A model generated the notes under the pieces. The model was not told the origin of the DNA. It was given only the letters and a program-made list of their open reading frames with translations, and did not search any database. Below, in pieces: positions 1 to 5,142 of a stretch of 12,386 bases of DNA (its first letter is position 1; each line of letters starts with the position of its first letter). This stretch comes from Peptococcaceae bacterium (GTDB taxonomy: Bacteria > Bacillota > Desulfotomaculia > Desulfotomaculales > Desulfocucumaceae). The translations under genes were made by a program, and so were the position numbers. Location of the stretch: the NCBI GenBank assembly GCA_013336365.1, contig JAAXTT010000031.1:1-12386 (forward strand), in the 5' to 3' direction.

Positions 1-1229
1 ACAGCCCGGTAAGGGCATTTAAATCGGTGAATTCAAGCCCTCTTTTTATAAAACGAGGCAAGGGGGCCATTATTGAAGATGAGGACGGCAATTCCTTTAT
101 TGATTATCTCAGCTCCTGGGGTCCACTAATCCTGGGTCACTTGCATGCTGAGGTTGCGGAGGCTATCCGGGAGTGTCTAAATATCGGTACCAGCTTTGGT
201 GCACCTACAGAGAGAGAAAATATACTGGGTGCAATGATTATTGACGCCGTGCCCTCCATTGAAATGGTCAGACTTGTCAACTCCGGAACTGAGGCCACAA
301 TGAGTGCTGCCAGGCTGGCAAGAGCCTATACCGGCAGGGACAAAATTGTAAAATTTGAAGGCTGCTATCATGGCCATGGAGATATGTTTTTAATAAAGGC
401 CGGTTCCGGTGCACTTACCCATGGGGTTCCTACAAGTCCCGGGGTGACAAAAAATATTGTTGAAAACACAATCAATGCTACCTATAATAATCTAAAAAGT
501 GTAGAGGAAATATTTGAGTCTGAGGGAAATTCCATTGCCGCGGTATTTGTTGAACCGGTAGCAGGCAATATGGGTGTAGTTCCACCAGAGCCCGGTTTTC
601 TGGAAGGATTAAGAGAAATCACAGAAAAATATCAGGCATTATTGATTTTCGATGAGGTAATCACAGGATTTAGGCTATCCTATGGAGGTGCCCAGCAGCT
701 ATATAGCGTAATGCCGGATATTACCTGCTTGGGTAAAATAATTGGGGGAGGTCTGCCCGTAGGTGCATATGGCGGCAAAGAAGATGTTATGAAAATGCTT
801 TCACCCGCCGGTCCGGTATACCAAGCAGGAACCTTGTCGGGTAATCCCTTGGCAGTCAGTGCCGGTATTGCGACCTTAAAGGTCTTGAAAAGACCGGGAT
901 TTTATCAAGAGCTGAATAACAAAGCCCAATATTTAGCCAAGGGGCTTAAAGAAATGGCAAAAAATGCAGGAGCGGATGTTCACATAAATAGGGTTGAATC
1001 CATGCTCTGCTGCTTTTTCTCAAAAAACAAGGTGGTGGATTTTAAGACTGCCAGTGCCTCGGATACTGAAAAATATACTTTGTTTTTTAGATCCATGCTG
1101 GAGCAGGGTATATATCTTGCACCCGCCCAGTTTGAATCAACCTTTATTTCCTTGGCACACACTCAGGATATGCTGGATAAAACTATCGAGGCCGCCGGAA
1201 TAGCTTTCAAAAACGCAGTCAGACCTTGA
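1..1229 (+). CDS. hemL: Glutamate-1-semialdehyde 2,1-aminomutase, 5' end missing
   Basis: PLP-dependent enzyme that converts glutamate-1-semialdehyde to 5-aminolevulinate in the C5 route to heme, siroheme and corrinoids; cytoplasmic. The reading frame stays open to the left edge and spells SPVRAFKS just before the GTG at 27, a conserved N-terminal motif of this family. That GTG is therefore an internal valine and the true start lies outside the window, perhaps 20-25 codons upstream. Visible family motifs are SWGPLILGH, NSGTEATMSAARLARA, the GSGALTHGVPTSPGV loop, the PLP-binding aspartate in IFDEVITGF, and GKIIGGGLPVGAYGG with the Schiff-base lysine at codon 735-737. Other class III aminotransferases share the fold, but these motifs single out HemL. 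The stop codon lies inside the following terminator hairpin, so it is probably the last gene of a hem operon. No internal defect is seen. Confidence 0.95.
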   Translation, partial: SPVRAFKSVNSSPLFIKRGKGAIIEDEDGNSFIDYLSSWGPLILGHLHAEVAEAIRECLNIGTSFGAPTERENILGAMIIDAVPSIEMVRLVNSGTEATMSAARLARAYTGRDKIVKFEGCYHGHGDMFLIKAGSGALTHGVPTSPGVTKNIVENTINATYNNLKSVEEIFESEGNSIAAVFVEPVAGNMGVVPPEPGFLEGLREITEKYQALLIFDEVITGFRLSYGGAQQLYSVMPDITCLGKIIGGGLPVGAYGGKEDVMKMLSPAGPVYQAGTLSGNPLAVSAGIATLKVLKRPGFYQELNNKAQYLAKGLKEMAKNAGADVHINRVESMLCCFFSKNKVVDFKTASASDTEKYTLFFRSMLEQGIYLAPAQFESTFISLAHTQDMLDKTIEAAGIAFKNAVRP

Positions 1230-1251
1230 TATCCATCAAGGTCTGTTATTT
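1221..1251 (+). terminator. Rho-independent terminator of hemL
   Basis: A perfect 10-bp stem, AGACCTTGAT (1221-1230) against ATCAAGGTCT (1235-1244), with a 4-nt loop. It contains the hemL stop codon in its left arm and is followed by a short, imperfect T-rich tail (GTTATTTG). The stem is convincing; the tail is weaker than usual. Confidence 0.7.
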
Positions 1252-1282
1252 GAATAGCTGCTGAAATTGGTAGCAAATTTAA

Positions 1283-1311
1283 TTGACCGGACAAATCCCA
1301 GGTGCTATAAT
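1283..1311 (+). promoter_or_regulatory. Sigma-A promoter of the tRNA-Leu gene
   Basis: TTGACC (1283-1288) and a perfect TATAAT (1306-1311) separated by 17 nt. Transcription would start near 1318, giving a precursor with a leader of about 58 nt before the mature tRNA 5' end. Placement and spacing fit a strong housekeeping promoter. Confidence 0.85.
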
Positions 1312-1375
1312 AATGCTTGTTGTAAAAGGAATTCTTAATCAAGGTAGCTTACTGAAAAACATAATAGATTAACAG

Positions 1376-1462
1376 GCGGCAGTGGCGGAATCGGCAGACG
1401 CGTAAGATTCAGGTTCTTATGCCCGTAAGGGTGTGGAGGTTCAAGTCCTCTCTGCCGCACCA
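1376..1462 (+). tRNA. tRNA-Leu, anticodon CAG
   Basis: A class II (long variable arm) tRNA of 87 nt. The acceptor stem pairs GCGGCAG (1376-1382) with CTGCCGC (1452-1458), followed by discriminator A and a genomically encoded CCA (1460-1462). The anticodon stem TAAGA/TCTTA encloses the loop TTCAGGT with anticodon CAG at 1410-1412, which reads CUG codons. The variable arm is GCCCGTAAGGGT-like, and the T arm holds GGTTCAAGTCC. The D arm contains TGGCGGAATCGGCAGACGC, typical of leucine tRNAs. It is transcribed alone from its own promoter and terminator. Confidence 0.97.
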
Positions 1463-1472
1463 TATTTTGTCT

Positions 1473-1500
1473 AAAAACTCGCTATTTATGCGGGTTTTTT
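1473..1500 (+). terminator. Rho-independent terminator of the tRNA-Leu unit
   Basis: The 10-nt arms AAAAACTCGC (1473-1482) and GCGGGTTTTT (1490-1499) pair with one T-G wobble around a 7-nt loop, and a run of six T closes the right arm. It begins 10 nt after the tRNA CCA end. Confidence 0.85.
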
Positions 1501-1817
1501 GCATTTTTGGCAGGAAATTTTTCTGATTGATCACTTACCTAAAATTATATATAAGAAAACTAAGCCCCAGTTCACCGGTGGCTTTCTTTATCCCTTTGCA
1601 TAACAGATAATTAGCGACATGATACCATTTTACAGTACTAAAATGATGTTCTGACAAGCATGTATATAAATCAGCAAAGGAGCTGGCAGTTTAATTAAAC
1701 ACAGAGTCGGGATAAATATGTAAGGTGATTAAAATGCAATCTGTTTAGTGAAATATTTTCAAAGAAAACACAATCTTTAATTTGAAAATTTTTTCGAAAT
1801 TTTTTCCATAAAACTGG
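1501..1817. other. Intergenic stretch without a recognisable gene
   Basis: About 320 bases with stops in all frames and no ribosome binding site followed by a convincing reading frame. It holds small inverted repeats: CATTTTA (1626-1632) with TAAAATG (1639-1645), and the palindrome GTTTAATTAAAC (1689-1700). From about 1750 it becomes very AT-rich, with phased A and T tracts (1775-1812) abutting the next promoter, where it could act as an UP element or curved DNA. No known riboswitch consensus was recognised. Confidence 0.5.
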
Positions 1818-1846
1818 TTGACAATTTTTGTGGGGTAGATTACAAT
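1818..1846 (+). promoter_or_regulatory. Strong sigma-A promoter of the triple-RidA gene
   Basis: A perfect TTGACA (1818-1823), a 17-nt spacer and TACAAT (1841-1846, five of six consensus bases). The AT-rich tract immediately upstream (about 1775-1812) is well placed for contact by the RNA polymerase alpha subunit. The start site is predicted near 1853. Such a near-consensus promoter suggests high expression unless it is repressed. Confidence 0.85.
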
Positions 1847-1853
1847 CCTCATG

Positions 1854-1873
1854 TTAATAGATATGTCTATTAA
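1854..1873 (+). promoter_or_regulatory. Dyad at the predicted transcription start (operator or 5' hairpin)
   Basis: A perfect inverted repeat, TTAATAGA (1854-1861) and TCTATTAA (1866-1873), separated by TATG. It sits exactly where the mRNA of the triple-RidA gene should begin. As DNA it could be a repressor operator blocking initiation. As RNA it would form a hairpin at the extreme 5' end, a known way of slowing mRNA decay. The sequence alone cannot decide between these. Confidence 0.55.
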
Positions 1874-1901
1874 TAAATATATTTAAAAGGGGAATATTAT
1901 T

Positions 1902-3173
1902 ATGAGTGGCTATAACGCAGTATTACCAAGAAATACGGAAAATGCTCCAAGAGGTATCGGTCCATATTCACAAACTGTAGCTTTCTCTCATTACAATAAT
2001 TTTTCAGCACAATTACCTATTGATCCCAAATCTGGTAAATTGGTAGCTGGTGGTGTAAAAGAGCAGGCTGAACAGTGCTTTAAAAACATCAAGGCAGTTT
2101 TAGAAAGCATCGGTCATATTATGAACGATGTTGTTAGAACCACTGTATTTGTTAAGAATATCAAAGACATTGACGCTATAGATGAAGTTTATACAACATT
2201 CTTCTTAAGTTATGTTCCTACAAGGACAGTAGTTGCAGTTGCAGCTTTGCCTATGGATGCTTTAGTACAAATTGAAGTACTTATTTCAAACGGTGAAGGT
2301 ACAATTCCAAACGCACCACAAGCAGGCGACCTCATAAAACTTACAAATAACACAGCAAATGCGCCAACAAGTGCCCTATCTACACAAGCTGTAGCTTTCT
2401 CTCATTACAATAATCTTTCAGCACAATTACCTATCGATCCAAAGTCCGGTAGATTGGTAGTCGGTGGTGTAAAAGAGCAGGCTGCACAGTGCTTAAAGAA
2501 TATCAAGGCAATTTTAGAAAGTATCGATGTTCCTCTTGACGATATTGTTAAAATTAATATCTTCCTTAAAAACCTTTCGGATATTGACGCCGTAAACGAA
2601 GTTTATACAACATTTTTCCCGGACTCAGCTATTGCCAGGACTGCAGCTTATTTCCCTGCGCGGACAGTAATTGCAGCCTCAGCTTTGCTTATGGATGCTT
2701 TGGTACAAATAGAAGCAGTAGTATCACACGGAGATGGTACACCTCCACAAGCTATTGAAGACAGGCACGGACTTATCGTAGAACCAAATAATACAGAAAA
2801 TGCACCAAAAGATTCTCTATCTACACAAACTGTAGCGTTTTCTCATTACAATCATTTTTCAGCTCAATTACCTTTAGACCCCAAAACCGGTAAAATAGTG
2901 GCTGGTGGTGTAAAAGAGCAGGCTGGACAGTGCTTGAAAAATATCAAGGCAATTGCAGAAAGTATTGATCACGCTATGGAGGATGTGGTTAAGGTAAATA
3001 TCTTCCTGAAGAATATTGCCGATATTAATGCTGTAGACGAAGTTTATACAACCTTCTTCCCAAGCGGTGTTCCTGCACGAAGAACAGTTGGCGTATCAGC
3101 TTTGCCTATGGATGCGTTAATCCAAATCGATGTAGTTTTAGCAAATGAAGAAGGAACACCTCCAAAAGCATAA
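1902..3173 (+). CDS. Triple-domain RidA/YjgF/YER057c/UK114 family protein
   Basis: A cytoplasmic protein of 423 residues made of three tandem RidA-like domains (residues 11-149, 150-296 and 297-423); ordinary members have one domain of about 125 residues. RidA enzymes hydrolyse reactive enamine/imine intermediates such as 2-aminoacrylate released by PLP enzymes. Each domain carries FSHYNxxSAQLPxDPKxG and GGVKEQAxQC(F/L)KNIKA, with one cysteine per domain. Each also keeps the family's substrate-binding arginine (R108, R254, R393). The tyrosine of the GPYSQ motif survives only in domain 1 (Y22); domains 2 and 3 read LSTQ there. The family glutamate is kept as E125 and E271 but is D410 in domain 3. 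Domain 2 has about 8 extra residues before its arginine. The start is ATG 1902 with AGGGG 9 nt upstream. A strong promoter precedes it and a strong terminator follows, so it is monocistronic. Family assignment is firm; the substrate, and even catalysis, are not established. Confidence 0.9.
   Translation: MSGYNAVLPRNTENAPRGIGPYSQTVAFSHYNNFSAQLPIDPKSGKLVAGGVKEQAEQCFKNIKAVLESIGHIMNDVVRTTVFVKNIKDIDAIDEVYTTFFLSYVPTRTVVAVAALPMDALVQIEVLISNGEGTIPNAPQAGDLIKLTNNTANAPTSALSTQAVAFSHYNNLSAQLPIDPKSGRLVVGGVKEQAAQCLKNIKAILESIDVPLDDIVKINIFLKNLSDIDAVNEVYTTFFPDSAIARTAAYFPARTVIAASALLMDALVQIEAVVSHGDGTPPQAIEDRHGLIVEPNNTENAPKDSLSTQTVAFSHYNHFSAQLPLDPKTGKIVAGGVKEQAGQCLKNIKAIAESIDHAMEDVVKVNIFLKNIADINAVDEVYTTFFPSGVPARRTVGVSALPMDALIQIDVVLANEEGTPPKA
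1932..2348 (+). repeat. RidA repeat unit 1 of 3
   Basis: First internal repeat, residues 11-149 including its linker. It is the most complete unit: GIGPYSQ, SAQLP, PTRTVVAVAALP and VQIEV are all present. Its 50 bases from 1977 match unit 2 (from 2391) at 48 positions. Confidence 0.85.
2349..2789 (+). repeat. RidA repeat unit 2 of 3
   Basis: Second internal repeat, residues 150-296. It has lost one residue and the GPY motif near its N-terminus. It gained about 8 residues (around 242-249, SAIARTAA) before FPARTVIAA; these echo the following ARTVIAA and may be a small local duplication. Confidence 0.85.
2790..3170 (+). repeat. RidA repeat unit 3 of 3
   Basis: Third internal repeat, residues 297-423, without a trailing linker. 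It lacks the GPY tyrosine, has an extra arginine after the conserved one (PARRTV) and an aspartate in place of the usual glutamate (IQIDV). A 21-nt stretch (2904-2924) is identical in all three units (2049-2069 and 2463-2483), with offsets of 414 and 441 nt. Confidence 0.85.
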
Positions 3174-3252
3174 CAGGCGTTTATTTGTAAATGCGGTTCT
3201 CTGCCAAATGTTGGGGTAACCCCCATTAACGGAGAGTTAATAGATTTAGATT

Positions 3253-3289
3253 GGAAGCTTGATATTTCCCATATCAAGCTTCCTTTTTT
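3253..3289 (+). terminator. Strong Rho-independent terminator of the triple-RidA gene
   Basis: A perfect 13-bp stem, GGAAGCTTGATAT (3253-3265) against ATATCAAGCTTCC (3271-3283), with loop TTCCC and a run of six T directly after. It lies about 80 nt after the stop codon. A smaller hairpin (TGGGG / CCCCA around 3211-3224) precedes it in the 3' UTR. Confidence 0.95.
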
Positions 3290-3355
3290 CTATACTTGTC
3301 CCCAGGCAAAATATGTTCAGGAAAAATAAATATGATAAATTTGGAGGAAACAAAA

Positions 3356-3850
3356 ATGGTTGAGAATAAGACCTATGAAAACTTAATGGTAGCATTTGCG
3401 GGAGAGTCACAGGCAAATAGAAAGTATTTGGCGTACGCAAAGAAAGCTGAAAAGGAAGGAAAAATTAATGCAGCCAAACTATTTAGAGCTGCTTCTGACG
3501 CCGAAACCCTGCATGCCTTGAAACATTTTGAAGTTGCAGGAAAAGTTGGTTCAACAGTGGATAACCTAAAGGATGGCATAGCAGGTGAAACTCATGAGTA
3601 TAAGGAAATGTATCCTGACTTTGTAAAAGAAGCTGAATCGGTTGGAAACAAAGCCGCTCTTATGTCCTTCACCTTCGCCATGAAAGCTGAAGAAATGCAT
3701 GCGAAGCTTTATCAGGACGCGTTAGAAAACCTTGATCAGACGGAAGAAATATTCTATTTACTATGTCCCGTATGTGGAAATATAGAAAAGATAAGACCGG
3801 ATAAATGTAGCATTTGTGGTGTTTCGGGAGAAAAATTTATTCAATACTAA
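3356..3850 (+). CDS. Rubrerythrin
   Basis: A non-heme di-iron peroxidase of anaerobes that reduces hydrogen peroxide with electrons passed through its rubredoxin domain; cytoplasmic. The protein has 164 residues. An N-terminal four-helix di-iron domain (about 1-130) shows E17 in GESQANRKY, the ExxH pair E50/H53, glutamates at 78 and 81 in GETHEYKE, and a second ExxH pair E112/H115. A C-terminal rubredoxin-like zinc/iron knuckle has CPVCG (C137, C140) and CSICG (C151, C154). All expected ligands are present and the length fits the short clostridial class. The start is ATG 3356 with GGAGG at 3343-3347; the in-frame TTG 3296 and ATG 3332 lie upstream of or inside that binding site and are rejected. 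No clear promoter and no PerR-type box was found in the 66 nt before it. It sits directly after the RidA terminator, so readthrough may contribute. Confidence 0.95.
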   Translation: MVENKTYENLMVAFAGESQANRKYLAYAKKAEKEGKINAAKLFRAASDAETLHALKHFEVAGKVGSTVDNLKDGIAGETHEYKEMYPDFVKEAESVGNKAALMSFTFAMKAEEMHAKLYQDALENLDQTEEIFYLLCPVCGNIEKIRPDKCSICGVSGEKFIQY

Positions 3851-3976
3851 GTGTACTGCAGTATTAATAATAATCAAAACAATAGGTATTTATATTAAAA
3901 GAGTTCAAGTCTTGGGCTGATTTTTAAGGCAAAATAACTTTAAGGATTAGTTATAATAGCATATTTATAATTAATG

Positions 3977-4005
3977 AAGAAGGGGCAGGATTCCTGCTCC
4001 TTCTT
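3977..4005 (+). terminator. Long hairpin after the rubrerythrin gene, probable terminator
   Basis: A 13-bp stem from AAGAAGGGGCAGG (3977-3989) and CCTGCTCCTTCTT (3993-4005), with one G-T wobble and the loop ATT. The right arm is pyrimidine-rich but no T-run follows (GGTTACC comes next), so termination may be inefficient or need a factor. An isolated TATAAT at 3952-3957 lies just upstream but has no good -35 box. Confidence 0.5.
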
Positions 4006-4049
4006 GGTTACCGACTAAAGAGACGACTTATATGTATAAAGCATTTTTC

Positions 4050-4084
4050 TGGTAGATTCTATAACACTGTTATAGAATCTACCA
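4050..4084. repeat. 35-bp almost perfect palindrome upstream of the yczE-like gene
   Basis: The arms TGGTAGATTCTATAACA (4050-4066) and its exact reverse complement (4068-4084) flank a single central C. It lies 55 nt before the next start codon and just downstream of TATAAA (4035-4040), which could be a -10 box although no good -35 is seen. A run of seven T begins 11 nt after it, too far for a standard terminator. It could be an operator, a 5' mRNA hairpin or a remnant of a small mobile repeat. Confidence 0.8.
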
Positions 4085-4139
4085 CAGGTGCGAATTTTTT
4101 TAAGTACAATCGTCAAATTCATTGTTTATGGAGAAGGTT

Positions 4140-4805
4140 ATGAGAAGCTATTTGAAAAGGGTTGGCGATTTAATAATAGGTATTGTTCTGTTTTCAGCAG
4201 GGATTGTTTTAACAATGAAAGCAAACTTGGGATATGCGCCCTGGGAGGTTTTTCATCAGGGGCTTGGTGAAAGGATTAGTTTATCCATAGGCAATGCCTC
4301 TATTCTCACAAGCTTTGTTATATGTATTATAGTCGTGCTTATGGGAGAAAAGCTTGGATTTGGGACAATTTTGAATATGGTACTCATGGGTGTTTTTATA
4401 GATGGATTATTGTTGTTGGACTTCATACCTCAAATGCAAGGTTTGTTGTCGGGAATTTTAGAAATAACAATAGGATTCTTTATAATTGCCTTCGGATCAT
4501 ATTTTTATATTCGTTCCGGATTTGGTGCAGGGCCAAGGGACAGTCTTATGGTTGCATTTGAAAGAAAGAGTAATCTTTCGGTTGGATTATGCAGAATCAT
4601 AATTGAATCCTCAGCTGTTCTGATAGGTTGGATATTTGGGGGTCCGGTGGGTATTGGAACCGTTATTGCAGCATTTGGAATCGGTTTATGTGTACAGATT
4701 GTTTTCACTTTAATGAAATTTAAAGCCACTGACGTAAAACATGAAACCCTAGACATAACTTATAGAAATATCAAGTCACTGATCTATCGAAAAGATATCG
4801 GATGA
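4140..4805 (+). CDS. YczE/YyaS/YitT-like integral membrane protein
   Basis: A predicted inner-membrane protein of 221 residues with about five or six hydrophobic segments (roughly 9-27, 52-69, 75-93, 101-123 and two between 155 and 195). Family hallmarks are the paired loops LGYAPWEVFHQGL (30-42) and GFGAGPRDSLMVAF (127-140), which are internal copies of a LGxxPWD / GxGxxPRD motif. The family is widespread in Firmicutes; B. subtilis yczE lies beside the surfactin locus, but no transport substrate or enzyme activity is established. The start is ATG 4140 with GGAG at 4130-4133, 6 nt spacing; the in-frame TTG 4122 and ATG 4128 would overlap the binding site. The C-terminal tail after about 195 is charged and presumably cytoplasmic. 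It stands alone, preceded by the 35-bp palindrome. Confidence 0.8.
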   Translation: MRSYLKRVGDLIIGIVLFSAGIVLTMKANLGYAPWEVFHQGLGERISLSIGNASILTSFVICIIVVLMGEKLGFGTILNMVLMGVFIDGLLLLDFIPQMQGLLSGILEITIGFFIIAFGSYFYIRSGFGAGPRDSLMVAFERKSNLSVGLCRIIIESSAVLIGWIFGGPVGIGTVIAAFGIGLCVQIVFTLMKFKATDVKHETLDITYRNIKSLIYRKDIG

Positions 4806-5142
4806 GGAAATTGTAAGGCAAATCTTTTGATCCGAATTTCGGTGCGAAAAATTATAATTGAAGTAAAAAATATTAGTTATAATCAGAGCTGTAAGTCAAC
4901 AAAAAGAACTTCCCTCTCTAGTTCCGAGGATTACTATTCAAGATTTTTTCGAACCAGACGGTATTGTCAACAACCCTTCCCTCAACACAAAGAGAGACGT
5001 ATAGGCGTCTTTTTTTATATTAACAAAGGAATGTTTAAGAAAGTATGGAATATTAATTTAATGACAAAATATATGACAAATAATGCATAGATAAGACATA
5101 CCTGGTGAATCGAAGGGATCAAAGGGTTTTGGAGGTGGGTCA
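4806..5142. other. Intergenic stretch without a recognisable gene
   Basis: About 340 bases between the membrane-protein gene and the tldE-like gene. It holds a perfect TATAAT at 4878-4883 without a good -35 box and a small terminator at 4991-5016. After that comes an AT-rich stretch with a direct repeat, ATGACAAA at 5061 and 5073. The open frame across it (4827-5090) starts with TTG, lacks a ribosome binding site, contains the terminator and has no recognisable composition, so it is not called a gene. A short RNA from about 4890 to 5016 is possible but unproven. Confidence 0.5.
4991..5016 (+). terminator. Small intrinsic terminator
   Basis: AGACG (4995-4999) pairs with CGTCT (5006-5010) around loop TATAGG. 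The stem can be extended outward by pairing AGAG with the T-run, and T5010 begins a run of seven T. It probably ends the membrane-protein transcript, leaving a 3' UTR of about 190 nt, or a short RNA in between. Confidence 0.6.

Noticed and set aside
27..1229. GTG at 27 as the start of hemL
   Set aside because: The same frame continues to the left edge and spells SPVRAFKS, a conserved part of the HemL N-terminus, so the gene begins outside the window.
1554..1595. Inverted repeat AAGCC...GGCTT with CACCGGTG as a riboswitch or terminator
   Set aside because: Only a 5-bp outer stem is solid, the inner pairing is poor, and no known riboswitch core follows; no transcript would obviously need it.
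3296..3355. Longer rubrerythrin start at TTG 3296 or ATG 3332
   Set aside because: The strong GGAGG at 3343-3347 sits at the correct distance from ATG 3356, where the family's conserved N-terminus begins.
4827..5090. Open frame of 87 codons in the intergenic stretch
   Set aside because: TTG start without a ribosome binding site, runs through an intrinsic terminator, and shows no recognisable motif or plausible composition.
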